From SHYR01 sp036013055 (GTDB lineage: Bacteria > Chloroflexota > Dehalococcoidia > UBA2979): DNA of 64,000 nucleotides. A program made the translations under genes and the position numbers. Where the stretch lies: the NCBI GenBank assembly GCA_036013055.1, contig DASCQM010000014.1:89200-153199 (forward strand), in the 5' to 3' direction. Below are positions 47,713-56,385 of the stretch, one piece after another (position 1 is the first letter of the stretch; every line of letters starts with the position of its first letter). The notes below the pieces were generated by a model. The model saw nothing but the letters and a program-made list of their open reading frames with translations, did not search any database and was not told where the DNA came from.

Positions 47713-48972
47713 GTGACCGACCTGTCAGCGGCGCTTGAGCGCGTCGATCCCGAAATCTCGCACCTGATCGGTGAAGAGGAGCAGCGCCAGCACGATTCGC
47801 TGGAGATGATCCCCTCCGAGAACTACGCCAGCGAGGCTGTAATACGCGCCGTCGGCTCGGTGCTGACGAACAAGTACGCGGAGGGGTATCCCGGCGCGCG
47901 CTACTACCACGGCAACGAGATCGTCGACCAGGTCGAGACGCTGGCGATCGAGCGCGCCAAGGCGCTCTTCGGGATGGACCACGCCAACGTCCAGCCGCAC
48001 TCCGGCGCGCAGGCGAACCTCGGCGTCTACCTCGGCATCATCAAGCCCGGCGACACCGTGCTCGGCATGAAGCTCGATGCCGGCGGCCACCTCACGCACG
48101 GTCACGCCGTCAATGCCAGCGGCAAGCTCTACAACTTCGTCTCGTACGGCGTCGAGCGTGAGAGCGAGATCATCGACTACGAGGAGATGCTGGCCGTCGC
48201 GAAGGAGCATCAGCCGAAGGTGATCGTCGTCGGTGCGACCGCGTACCCGCGCCAGATCGACTTCAAGCGCGCCCGCGAGATCGCTGACGAGGTCGATGCG
48301 ATCCTGATGGCCGACATGGCGCACATCGCCGGGCTCGTCGCCGGTGGGGCGCACCCCAGCCCGGCCGGGCTCGCGCAGGTGATCACGACATCGACGCACA
48401 AGACGCTGCGCGGCCCGCGCGGCGGGATGATCCTGTGTGACAGCAACTTCCGACGTCGCGTCGACCGCGGCGTCTTCCCCGGCCATCAGGGCGGGCCGAT
48501 GATGCACGTGATCGCCGGCAAGGCCGTGATGGCCAAGGAGGCCGCGACCAGCGAGTTCAAGGCCTACTCCGAGCAGACCGTCGAGAATGCCCGCACGATC
48601 GGCGCGGTGCTCTCCGATGCCGGCCTGCGCGTGATCTCCGGCGGCACCGACAACCACCTGATCCTGCTCGATGTCACGCCGGTCGATCTCGATGGTCAGC
48701 GAGCGGCAGACGCGCTGGAGCGAGCGGGCATCGTCGTCAACAAGAACGCGATCCCCTTCGACGAGCTGCCGCCGATGACGGGCTCCGGCATCCGCTTCGG
48801 AACCCCGGCAATCACCTCGCGCGGCCTCGGCACGAGCGAGTGCCACCGCGTCGGCGAGATGATCGCGGAGGTGCTGAGCGCCCCCGAGGACGAAGCCGTC
48901 GCCGAGCGCGTGAAGGCGGAAATCAGAGAGCTCTGCGACCGCTTCCCCGCACCGGGCGTGCCGACCGCGTAG
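47713..48972 (+). CDS. glyA: Serine hydroxymethyltransferase
   Basis: GlyA converts serine and tetrahydrofolate to glycine and methylene-THF. The PLP lysine lies in STHKTLRGPRGG near 230; MIPSENYAS and GYPGARYYHGNE are present. Length is 419. GTG 47713 gives the normal N-terminus. A TGCGATATT -10-like element lies about 55 bases upstream. It supplies one-carbon units to the purine and folate genes elsewhere in the window. Confidence 0.93.
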   Translation: MTDLSAALERVDPEISHLIGEEEQRQHDSLEMIPSENYASEAVIRAVGSVLTNKYAEGYPGARYYHGNEIVDQVETLAIERAKALFGMDHANVQPHSGAQANLGVYLGIIKPGDTVLGMKLDAGGHLTHGHAVNASGKLYNFVSYGVERESEIIDYEEMLAVAKEHQPKVIVVGATAYPRQIDFKRAREIADEVDAILMADMAHIAGLVAGGAHPSPAGLAQVITTSTHKTLRGPRGGMILCDSNFRRRVDRGVFPGHQGGPMMHVIAGKAVMAKEAATSEFKAYSEQTVENARTIGAVLSDAGLRVISGGTDNHLILLDVTPVDLDGQRAADALERAGIVVNKNAIPFDELPPMTGSGIRFGTPAITSRGLGTSECHRVGEMIAEVLSAPEDEAVAERVKAEIRELCDRFPAPGVPTA

Positions 48973-49001
48973 CGCCAGATCGGGCTGCTACACTCGCGCG
49001 C

Positions 49002-49814
49002 ATGACGGCGCCACGCGACATCGGACCCGGCGACTTCTACTTGGACGGGCAGCCGCGAATCACGGCGCACGAGAATCTTCCCTCGCTCGCTGAGCGCCAC
49101 GGCGTCGGCCTCGACGAGCTGCAACTGGAGCCGGTGCTCGTCGCCACGTTCTTTCCCGACCTCACCGAGGAGCTAGTCACCAGCGTCGGCGCGGAGCCAA
49201 CTGTACTCGCGGATCGTCGTACGCCCGCCGGTCGGGTGTTCAAGGCAGAGGGTTTCAATATCGCCACGATGTTCATGGGCGCGTCGGCGGCGGTGATGCT
49301 GGCGGAGCAGTGGTTCGCGTCCGGCGTCGAGACGCTGCTCGTCGTGGGCGCGGCGGGGAGCCTGCAGCCGCGCCTGCCGATCGGTTCGATCGCGCTGCCG
49401 ACGGAAGCGGTGCGCGAGGAAGGTACCTCGCACCATTACATGCCGTCGGACCGACCAGCCGTCGCGGGCGCAGGGTCGATGGACGCGCTGCGAGCAGCCT
49501 GCGTCGCTCGCGACGTCGAGGCGGTCGAGGGCCTGCACTGGACGACCGACGCACCGTACCGCGAGCACGTCGAAAAGGTGCACGCGTTTCAGGACGCGGG
49601 CGTGCTTGCCGTCGACATGGAGGTCTCCGCGCTCTATATCGCGGCGGAGCATCACGGTGTCGACTGCGCTGCGGTACTGGCGATTTCAGACACGCTGTAC
49701 GAGGAGGCCGGGTGGGACGCTGGCTTCAATGGCGCGGACTACCTCGGTGCCCGCACGCTCGCCGGTGAGGTGGCGCTGGACGCCGCGCGATCGCTCGTGG
49801 CGTCACGTTTGTAA
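49002..49814 (+). CDS. Nucleoside phosphorylase (uridine phosphorylase-like)
   Basis: The fold is that of the PNP/UDP family: LLVVGAAGSLQPRLPIGSIALPTEAVREEGTSHHY and a purine/uridine-site VDMEVSALYIAAE. It probably splits nucleosides with phosphate; the base cannot be decided. ATG 49002 follows TACACT (48989-48994) by seven bases, so the message is leaderless, and the long in-frame upstream reading inside glyA is not coding. Confidence 0.82.
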   Translation: MTAPRDIGPGDFYLDGQPRITAHENLPSLAERHGVGLDELQLEPVLVATFFPDLTEELVTSVGAEPTVLADRRTPAGRVFKAEGFNIATMFMGASAAVMLAEQWFASGVETLLVVGAAGSLQPRLPIGSIALPTEAVREEGTSHHYMPSDRPAVAGAGSMDALRAACVARDVEAVEGLHWTTDAPYREHVEKVHAFQDAGVLAVDMEVSALYIAAEHHGVDCAAVLAISDTLYEEAGWDAGFNGADYLGARTLAGEVALDAARSLVASRL

Positions 49815-49878
49815 TTGACGTCCTGTCGACTGCCGTCGCATCATCCGCGCACTGACGAACTGTACGAGGAGTAAGTTC

Positions 49879-51069
49879 ATGGACTGGAACGACAACGACG
49901 AGCAGGCAGCGTTCCGCGCCGAAGTTCAGGGTGTGATTCAGACCAAACTGCCGGCTCGCTACGAGAATGGCGGGGACTGGGAGATCGACCGCGTCGATGA
50001 GCGCGAAGAGGTGCGACAGGCCGCCAACGACTGGGCCGCAGCGCTCTCGGAGAAGGGCTGGGTCGCTCCGGCCTGGCCGAAGGAATACGGCGGTGCCGGT
50101 CTCTCGCCGATGGAGCAGTTCATCTTCAAGGCGGAGATGGCGCTGGCGAACGCGCCCGGCGTCGGCGGTCAGGGCGTCAGCCAGCTCGGCCCGACGCTGA
50201 TCGTGCATGGCACGGAGGAGCAGAAGGCGGAGCACCTGCCGAAAATCCTCTCCGGCGAGGTGAACTGGCGGCAGGGCTACTCCGAGCCCGGCGCTGGCTC
50301 CGACCTCGCGTCGCTGCAGACGCGCGCCGTCCGCGATGGCGACGACTTCGTGATCAACGGGCAGAAGATCTGGACCTCCGGCGCGCACCGTGCCGACTAC
50401 CTCTACGCGCTGGTGCGCACGGACGCGGATGCGCCGAAGCACCGTGGCATCTCGTTCATGATCCTCGACAAGAACACCCCCGGGCTCACCGTGCGCCCGC
50501 TGATCGACATGTCATGGCGACACCACTTCAACGAGACGTTCTTCGAGGACGTGCGCGTGCCGTCAAAGAACCTCGTCGGCGAGGAGAACCGCGGCTGGTA
50601 TGTCGGCATGACGCTGCTCGACTTCGAGCGCTCCAACATCACCGGCGCGATCAGCAGTCGACGCTCGATCAACACACTGCTCGACTACCTCGGCAGCGAG
50701 GAGGGCGAGGCGAAGTCGAACGTCACCGAATCGGTGAGAGGCGCGATTGCCGACCGCTACATCGAGACTGAGGTGATGTTCAACTTCTCGTTCCGCATCA
50801 TCTCGATGCAGAACGCAAACCAGATCCCGAACTACGAGGCATCGACGTCGAAGCTCTTCAACTCGGAGCTCTCCCAGTCGCTCGCCCTCACAGGTTCGCG
50901 GGCGTTTGGGCTCTTCTCGAACATCTGGCGCGGCGATGACCACGCCCCGATGAACGGGCGCTTCATCGAGTCGTACGTGCAGTCCGTGCCAGCGACGATC
51001 GCCGCCGGCAGCAGCGAAGTGCAGCGCAACATCATCGCGACGCGCGGGCTTGGCCTGCCGCGCGGCTAG
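49879..51069 (+). CDS. Acyl-CoA dehydrogenase
   Basis: The 396-residue flavoprotein has the N-terminal helical domain (WPKEYGGAGLSPMEQ), the FAD-binding middle domain (GYSEPGAGSDLASLQT, NGQKIWTSGAH) and the C-terminal helical domain. It oxidises acyl-CoA thioesters to enoyl-CoA; the chain or substrate type is unknown (it resembles the FadE17/steroid-degrading and isovaleryl branches only in broad terms). It stands alone, not in a beta-oxidation operon. Confidence 0.85.
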   Translation: MDWNDNDEQAAFRAEVQGVIQTKLPARYENGGDWEIDRVDEREEVRQAANDWAAALSEKGWVAPAWPKEYGGAGLSPMEQFIFKAEMALANAPGVGGQGVSQLGPTLIVHGTEEQKAEHLPKILSGEVNWRQGYSEPGAGSDLASLQTRAVRDGDDFVINGQKIWTSGAHRADYLYALVRTDADAPKHRGISFMILDKNTPGLTVRPLIDMSWRHHFNETFFEDVRVPSKNLVGEENRGWYVGMTLLDFERSNITGAISSRRSINTLLDYLGSEEGEAKSNVTESVRGAIADRYIETEVMFNFSFRIISMQNANQIPNYEASTSKLFNSELSQSLALTGSRAFGLFSNIWRGDDHAPMNGRFIESYVQSVPATIAAGSSEVQRNIIATRGLGLPRG

Positions 51070-51118
51070 CGGGCAGCGACGTCGGCCGAGACGCAGTGGA
51101 GATCGATCGCAGACAGGT

Positions 51119-51132
51119 GCGGAACGTTCCGC
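51119..51132 (+). promoter_or_regulatory. 14-bp perfect palindrome between the dehydrogenase and rpsF
   Basis: GCGGAACGTTCCGC could form a small hairpin (five pairs, four-base loop) and end the upstream transcript, or act as a binding site. The sequence after it, CCCCTCTTGTTC, is only moderately U-rich. Confidence 0.35.
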
Positions 51133-51177
51133 GCCCCTCTTGTTCGCGAGTTGTCAGGGTTGCCGGCATTCTGCGCG

Positions 51178-51206
51178 TTGACCCCCCTGAGACGCGTTCC
51201 TATACT
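51178..51206 (+). promoter_or_regulatory. Sigma70 promoter of rpsF-ssb-rpsR
   Basis: TTGACC (51178-51183) and TATACT (51201-51206) are 17 bases apart, followed by TTTT. The start is expected near 51213, giving a leader of about 105 bases. Confidence 0.75.
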
Positions 51207-51244
51207 TTTACGCACTATTGATCGACGCGACGCCGAGAATATCC

Positions 51245-51294
51245 AGCTGCTGCATCGACGGCGCCGGATTTTTTGTGTCCGGATGTTCGCAGCT
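51245..51294 (+). promoter_or_regulatory. Candidate S6:S18 autoregulatory leader stem
   Basis: AGCTGC (51245-51250) pairs with GCAGCT (51289-51294). Inside, CCGGA and TCCGG close a hairpin with a T-rich loop, and unpaired GACGGCG lies between the two helices. Its place right before rpsF, in an operon that also encodes S18, fits the known S6:S18-binding leader RNAs. The conserved CCG bulge cannot be verified by eye. Confidence 0.4.
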
Positions 51295-51316
51295 TCGCGC
51301 CAGGCAGGGGTTTTGA

Positions 51317-51865
51317 TTGAACGAATACGAACTGCTCTACATCGTGCATCCGCGGCGAACCGCCGAGGAGACGACCGCGGTGATCGAGTGGGTTGCAGGC
51401 CTGGTCACGAGTAGCGGCGGCGAGATCCTCTCAGAGGACAACTGGGGCCGCCGGAAGCTCGCCTATCCCATCAACCATGAGACCGAGGGGACATACGTCC
51501 TGCTCAACCTGAACATGCCGCCAGAGGGCGCCAACGCGCTTGAGCCCCCGCTGGTGATTTCCGAGGACATCATTCGACACATCGTGATCAAGGGGATCAT
51601 CCCCTTCGAGGGTGTGATCGAGCCGCAGGTGCGGGAGCAGACTCCCGAGCCCGCGCCGGACACGCCAGAGCCGACCTCGGATGCACCCGCCGAAGCATCG
51701 ACTGACGCTCCTGCAGCGGACGCGCCGGCAGCAGATGCCACGCCCGCCGCCGACGAGACCACCGATGAGACCGCGACCGAGACCGCGGAGCCTGTCGAGA
51801 GCGCGGAGCCCGCATCCGAGGAGACGGCTGAAGAGCCGTCGCCAGCAACCGCTGCAGCGGAGTAG
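51317..51865 (+). CDS. rpsF: Ribosomal protein S6 with long acidic C-terminal tail
   Basis: Residues 1-104 are a normal S6 (NEYELLYIVHPRRT, NWGRRKLAYPINHETEGTYVLLN). The rest, about 78 residues, is an Ala/Glu/Thr/Asp/Pro tail with no S6 counterpart. TTG 51317 is the only start that gives the standard N-terminus; AGGGG lies upstream. The tail resembles that of L9 at 38274. Confidence 0.9.
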   Translation: MNEYELLYIVHPRRTAEETTAVIEWVAGLVTSSGGEILSEDNWGRRKLAYPINHETEGTYVLLNLNMPPEGANALEPPLVISEDIIRHIVIKGIIPFEGVIEPQVREQTPEPAPDTPEPTSDAPAEASTDAPAADAPAADATPAADETTDETATETAEPVESAEPASEETAEEPSPATAAAE

Positions 51866-51927
51866 TATTCCCGCAGCAGGTACAATCAGTTCCTGAAAAT
51901 TTCTCCCCATACGGCGGGAGGGGTAAT

Positions 51928-52341
51928 TTGCTCAACAGATGCACCGTGATTGGAAATCTGGGTCGTGACCCGGAAATGCGCTACACGCCCAATGGGGCGG
52001 CGGTCACGGAATTCAGTGTCGCGACATCGCGACAATACAATCCGCGTGAAGGCGACAAGGTCGAGGAGACGGAGTGGTTCAACATCGTCACCTGGGCCCG
52101 ACTGGCGGAGACCTGCGCGCAGTACCTGACCAAGGGTCGCCAGGTCTATGTCGAGGGGCACATGAAGACCCGTTCATGGGATGGTGAGTGCGGCAAGAAG
52201 CACTATCGCACCGAGTTGATTGCCGATACGGTGAAATTCCTCGGCGGACGCGATGGCGCAGAGCAGTCGAGCTACGAGCCGGGCATCCCGGTCGGCGTCG
52301 ACGCCGATGGCGACACGGAGCCGGACGACCTGCCGTTCTAA
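51928..52341 (+). CDS. ssb: Single-stranded DNA-binding protein
   Basis: SSB coats single-stranded DNA. The OB-fold starts LNRCTVIGNLGRDPEMRYTPNG and the C-terminus ends in the acidic tip DDLPF that binds partner proteins. Length is 137. The start is TTG 51928, with GGGAGGGG five bases upstream. TACAAT at 51881 may provide an extra promoter. Confidence 0.93.
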   Translation: MLNRCTVIGNLGRDPEMRYTPNGAAVTEFSVATSRQYNPREGDKVEETEWFNIVTWARLAETCAQYLTKGRQVYVEGHMKTRSWDGECGKKHYRTELIADTVKFLGGRDGAEQSSYEPGIPVGVDADGDTEPDDLPF

Positions 52342-52404
52342 CGGCGGAAACCCAATAGACAACCGAGAATCAAAGCAGTCGAGACGGAACGAGAGCACGA
52401 ACTG

Positions 52405-52869
52405 GTGACAAACGAACCCACCCCCCCCAGCGAGCCGACGGCGACGACACCCCCGGCAGAGGCTCCGGCTTCCGCGCCAGCGGCGGCCGCAGCGGATTTC
52501 CCCGCAGGCGAGGGTCGCGACGACCGTCGCGACTCACGCGACCGTGGTGGCCGTGGTGGCCGTGACGACCGGGGTGACCGCGACGATCGTGGTGACCGCG
52601 ACGACCGTCGTGGCGGCGGTGGGTTCCGTCGTCGGGGCTGCGAGTTCTGCATCGGCCACACCGATGTGCTCGACTACAAAGACGTTGAGCGCGTGCGTCG
52701 ATACGTCGGCGACCGCGGCAAGATGGAAGCACGACGCAAGGTCGGCACGTGCGCGAAGCACCAGCGCGTGGTCTCACGTGCGGTGAAGCGTGCGCGATAC
52801 ATGGCACTCCTCCCCTACACATCGGAGCACATTCGAGTCACAGGCGTACCAGCCGGGGGCAGGCGCTAG
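52405..52869 (+). CDS. rpsR: Ribosomal protein S18 with long Arg/Asp/Gly-rich N-terminal extension
   Basis: Residues 78-154 are S18 with zinc ligands C79, C82, C116 and H119 (CEFC, CAKH), the zinc-binding form. The first 77 residues are extra: a Pro/Ala/Thr stretch, then repeats of Arg, Asp and Gly (RDDRGDRDDRGDRDDRRGGGG). GTG 52405 is the start used, 63 bases after ssb. S18 pairs with S6 on the platform, so both partners carry extensions. Confidence 0.9.
   Translation: MTNEPTPPSEPTATTPPAEAPASAPAAAAADFPAGEGRDDRRDSRDRGGRGGRDDRGDRDDRGDRDDRRGGGGFRRRGCEFCIGHTDVLDYKDVERVRRYVGDRGKMEARRKVGTCAKHQRVVSRAVKRARYMALLPYTSEHIRVTGVPAGGRR
52518..52625 (+). repeat. Low-complexity coding repeat in rpsR
   Basis: Short units such as GGTGACCGCGACGA(T/C)CGT repeat in tandem and encode the Arg-Asp-Gly run of S18. 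They are likely to vary in copy number by slippage. Confidence 0.55.
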
Positions 52870-52949
52870 GCCTGAACCACCTCTGGCGAGATCAACGGCC
52901 TCTCCCCTGCGGGAGTCTTCCCCACGGCCGCGCCATCATCCAGAGGTAG

Positions 52950-54083
52950 ATGCGGCCGCAGAAGGGGACAACGTTGGCGGGTGAGTACCGGTCATCGCGG
53001 CGTCTTGAGATGGAGGCGGAGAACCGCCGTCAACGGCTGATCGTGATGGGCGTCGTCGGTGGACTGGCGGTCGTGGTCGCCATCATCGCCGTTGGCCTCT
53101 TCTTCACCCAGTACCGCGCCCCTCGTGCGCACGTCCTTACCGTTAACGGCCAGGAGCACAACACCTCCGACGTCGCGCGTCGCGCGGCGTACGCCGTGAT
53201 CTTCGAGGAAGCGCTGCCGGGTGGGGCGGAGAACATCGCGGAGATCACGGTCGAGCTGCTGATCGACGAGGAAGCGCTGCGCACGCAGTCCGCCGCCACC
53301 GTCGGCGTGATCGGGCCGGCCGAGATCGAGCAGGAGCTGCGCACCCGGTACGGGCTGATCGAGATCGAGGAACCGGTCGAGACGGACGCCTCCGACGACG
53401 CTCCCACCGACGGCACTCCGACGGACGGCACCGCGACCGCCACTCCGACGCCGGAGCCGACCCCCGAGCCGACCGCGACGGCAGAGTCCGAGGAGGAGGA
53501 CCTCTACCCGGGGCTGCTCGCGGAGGCGGTCTCGCGATCGGGGCTGGGGCTCGATGAGTTCTACAGCGTGATCGCGGCACAGATCGTCCGCAGCCGGCTC
53601 ACCGATCAGTTCGAGGAATCGCTTGAGGGATCCGCCCCGCAGGTGCGCCTCTCGCGCATCCGCGTCACGACCGAAGCCGCTGCCGAGGAGCTGCGATCGC
53701 TTGTCGATGGCGGCGCGGACTTCGGCGACCTCGCGCGCGAAGACACGATCGACTCGGCGCACCGTGACGATGGCGGAGACCTCGGTTGGGCGACCCTCTC
53801 GTCGCTCGAGCCGGAGGTCGCCGAAGCGATTGCCGGGGTCGAGGTCGGTGCGCTCGCACCGGTCATTGCGGCGGGACTATTCTTCGACCTCTACCTGGTG
53901 GCGGAGGCAGAAGAGGATCGCGAGCTCGATGCGCAGCAGATTGACGATGGCGTTCGGCAGCAGCTGCTCGACTGGCTTGAGCAGGCGAGGGCTGCCATCG
54001 AGACCCGAGAGACGCTCTCCGGGAGCGAAGCGGAGTGGGTCACCGACAAAGTGGTCGACGAAGTCAGAAAGTGGACCGGGTAG
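52950..54083 (+). CDS. Membrane-anchored parvulin-type peptidyl-prolyl isomerase (PrsA/SurA-like)
   Basis: One N-terminal helix (about 31-52) anchors an extracytoplasmic chaperone-like domain and a parvulin domain (about 222-320: VRLSRIRVTTEAAAEELRSLVDGGADFGDLARE, DDGGDLGW). A Thr/Pro/Glu linker lies near 155-180. It probably assists folding of exported proteins. ATG 52950 has AGAGG just upstream; TTG 52974 behind AAGGGG is an alternative. The homoserine dehydrogenase gene starts two bases after the stop. Confidence 0.78.
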   Translation: MRPQKGTTLAGEYRSSRRLEMEAENRRQRLIVMGVVGGLAVVVAIIAVGLFFTQYRAPRAHVLTVNGQEHNTSDVARRAAYAVIFEEALPGGAENIAEITVELLIDEEALRTQSAATVGVIGPAEIEQELRTRYGLIEIEEPVETDASDDAPTDGTPTDGTATATPTPEPTPEPTATAESEEEDLYPGLLAEAVSRSGLGLDEFYSVIAAQIVRSRLTDQFEESLEGSAPQVRLSRIRVTTEAAAEELRSLVDGGADFGDLAREDTIDSAHRDDGGDLGWATLSSLEPEVAEAIAGVEVGALAPVIAAGLFFDLYLVAEAEEDRELDAQQIDDGVRQQLLDWLEQARAAIETRETLSGSEAEWVTDKVVDEVRKWTG

Positions 54084-54085
54084 CG

Positions 54086-55372
54086 ATGGCTGAATCGCTC
54101 GGCATCAGCATGCTCGGAGCGGGCAACGTTGGCGGTGGCGTGGTTGCGGCGCTGGTTGCCGGCGTCGACCGCTACGGCGCCCGCGTTGGCGCGCCGCTTG
54201 AGCTGCGACGCGTGCTTGTCCGCGACGCGAGCCGCGCCCGCGAAGGACTCACCGCAGATCAGCTCACCACCGACGTCGACGATGTGCTGACCGACGCTGA
54301 AACGAAGATCGTGATCGAAGTGCTCGGTGGCGAAGAGCCTGCGCGCGAGTACATCGAGCGGGCGCTCGCAGCCGGCAAGCATGTCGTCACGGCGAACAAG
54401 GAAGTGCTCGCCAAGCATGGTGCGAGCCTGCTCGCGACCGCGTCGGAACATGGCGTGCGGCTGCTCTACGAGGCGTCGGTCGGTGGCGGCATCCCGATCG
54501 TCCACCCCCTCGGCCGCGACCTGCTCGCGAATGACGTCGGCGCGGTGACCGCGATCATCAACGGCACAACCAACTACATCCTCACCGCCATGGCGCAGGA
54601 GGGGGCGAGTTACGAGGACGTGCTCGCCGACGCCCAGGAGCTTGGCTACGCCGAGCCCGACCCCACGGCGGACGTCGAGGGCATCGACGCCGCGTACAAG
54701 CTGGCGATCCTCTGTGGGCTCGCGTTCCACGTGGCCGTCACACCAGATGACGTGACGCGGCAGGGGATCACGGGGCTCTCCGCGAGCGACTTTGTCTACG
54801 CGGAGGAGCTTGGCTACACGATCAAGCTGCTCGCGACCGGGCGACTCGTCGATGGCGCGGTGACGGCCTCCGTGCTGCCCACGCTCGTCGCGCAGGACGA
54901 GCCGCTGGCGAAGGTCGACGGCGTGCTGAACGCGGTGCAGGTGGAGGGCGATCTCGTTGGCCGCGTGCTCTTCGAGGGTCCCGGGGCCGGTCCGGCGCCG
55001 ACGGCAAGCGCCATCCTCGCTGACGTGCTGGACATCGCGCGCGACATCACCGCTGGCAGGCAGCCGCAGCCGGGCTTCGAGTATCGAATCGCCGATGTGC
55101 GGGCAGCCGCCGATCAGGAATCGCGCTACTACATCCGCATGACCGGCTCGAACCAGCCGGGCGTGCTCGCGGCGGTGGCGACATCGCTCGGTGAGCACGG
55201 CATCAACATCGCTTCCGTGATCCAGTTTGGAATGGACGAGAACGCGCCGACCGAAGAATTCGTGATCACGACCTACCTCGCGAACGCCGGTCGCCTGCGC
55301 GCAGCACTTGAGGAGATTGGCGGCTTCGAGCAGGTCGTCGAGATCGGCAACGTACTGCAGATGGCGGGCTGA
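54086..55372 (+). CDS. hom: Homoserine dehydrogenase with ACT domain
   Basis: Hom reduces aspartate semialdehyde to homoserine, the branch compound for threonine and methionine. The NAD(P) loop GAGNVGGG is at 11-18, TANKEVLAKHG and NGTTNYIL are conserved, and an ACT domain for amino acid feedback occupies about 350-428. Length is 428. ATG 54086 gives the canonical start. It heads a run hom, coiled-coil protein, thrC. Confidence 0.92.
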   Translation: MAESLGISMLGAGNVGGGVVAALVAGVDRYGARVGAPLELRRVLVRDASRAREGLTADQLTTDVDDVLTDAETKIVIEVLGGEEPAREYIERALAAGKHVVTANKEVLAKHGASLLATASEHGVRLLYEASVGGGIPIVHPLGRDLLANDVGAVTAIINGTTNYILTAMAQEGASYEDVLADAQELGYAEPDPTADVEGIDAAYKLAILCGLAFHVAVTPDDVTRQGITGLSASDFVYAEELGYTIKLLATGRLVDGAVTASVLPTLVAQDEPLAKVDGVLNAVQVEGDLVGRVLFEGPGAGPAPTASAILADVLDIARDITAGRQPQPGFEYRIADVRAAADQESRYYIRMTGSNQPGVLAAVATSLGEHGINIASVIQFGMDENAPTEEFVITTYLANAGRLRAALEEIGGFEQVVEIGNVLQMAG

Positions 55373-55374
55373 CG

Positions 55375-56385
55375 ATGACCTCCGAGCAGCCATCGGCCGG
55401 ATCCGCACTCGCAACGGCCACCGAACTGGGCGACGTCGCGAGCGCGATCTCGCGCATCGTCGCCGCGCTCAACGCGCAGCAGGCTGAGATGGCGAACCTG
55501 CACGACGCGGTCGCGCTGCTCGAAGGGCGCACCCAGCGCCACGAGGCCGGGCAGGAGTCAGCGCGCGCGGCGCGGCAGGAGATTGACGACATCCTCGACC
55601 GGCTCGACCGCGAGTCAACGTTCCGTCGCGACCTCGTTGCCGCGCTTGAGCGCCGCGCGCAGCAGGAGCAGGACGACCGATCGACGCTCGTGACGCAGCT
55701 CGAAACGCTGCAGCAGAGTGTTGAATCGTTGCAGTCGCGGCTCGATGCTGACGCCGAGCGCAGTGCCCGCGTCGACGCGTCGCTCGCGCTGCAGCGGCGT
55801 GGCGAGGACGCGATGGAGTCGCGCATGCGCGAGCTGGAGCAGCAGGTCGCTGCGAACCGCGAGGACCTGAACGCGGCACGCACGGATCATCAGCGCGCGA
55901 GCGGTGGCTGGTCCGAGGTCGGGTCGAGCATCGAAGCCCTGCGTGACCGCGCGAAGGCCGCCGACGAAGCACAGCACCGGCTACAACAGGACGTCGCGAT
56001 CCTGCGCGCCGTCGGCGAGCGTGAGACGGAGCTGCTGGGGGTGATCGAGCAACAGCGTGCTGCGCGGCAGCGGCTGGAAGAGCGACTCGCCCAGTTCGAC
56101 AGCGAGCTGGAGGAGGCGCGCATCGAGTCGAGCAGCGCCGCCGAGGAGCGCTCGATGTTCCGTCGCCAGGTGGCGGGCGAGCAGCAGCACCTGCGCGACC
56201 TCGCCGAGGCGCTGGAGGCGCAGCGCGACCTGATCCTTGAGCACTTCCGGCGCTGGACGGAAACCAATACGCAGGCCGGACGGCGAGAGGTCGAGGAGAT
56301 CGAGCGCGTCAATCGCGAGGCCCGCGACCTGCTGGTGCGGCTGACCGAGCGTACGGACGAGTCATCGCAGGAGCAGACGATATGA
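55375..56385 (+). CDS. Coiled-coil protein between hom and thrC
   Basis: Nearly the whole 336-residue protein is predicted by eye as coiled coil: heptad-like runs rich in Glu, Gln, Arg, Ala and Leu, no transmembrane segment and no catalytic motif. It starts two bases after hom and overlaps thrC by four bases (ATGA), so it is locked into the threonine operon. Function unknown; it might be a scaffold, or an SMC-like or cell-structure protein carried by the operon. Confidence 0.65.
   Translation: MTSEQPSAGSALATATELGDVASAISRIVAALNAQQAEMANLHDAVALLEGRTQRHEAGQESARAARQEIDDILDRLDRESTFRRDLVAALERRAQQEQDDRSTLVTQLETLQQSVESLQSRLDADAERSARVDASLALQRRGEDAMESRMRELEQQVAANREDLNAARTDHQRASGGWSEVGSSIEALRDRAKAADEAQHRLQQDVAILRAVGERETELLGVIEQQRAARQRLEERLAQFDSELEEARIESSSAAEERSMFRRQVAGEQQHLRDLAEALEAQRDLILEHFRRWTETNTQAGRREVEEIERVNREARDLLVRLTERTDESSQEQTI

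Noticed and set aside
51119..51132. The palindrome GCGGAACGTTCCGC as a LexA box
   Set aside because: It lacks the four-base spacer of GAAC-N4-GTTC, so it was kept only as a palindrome of unknown role.
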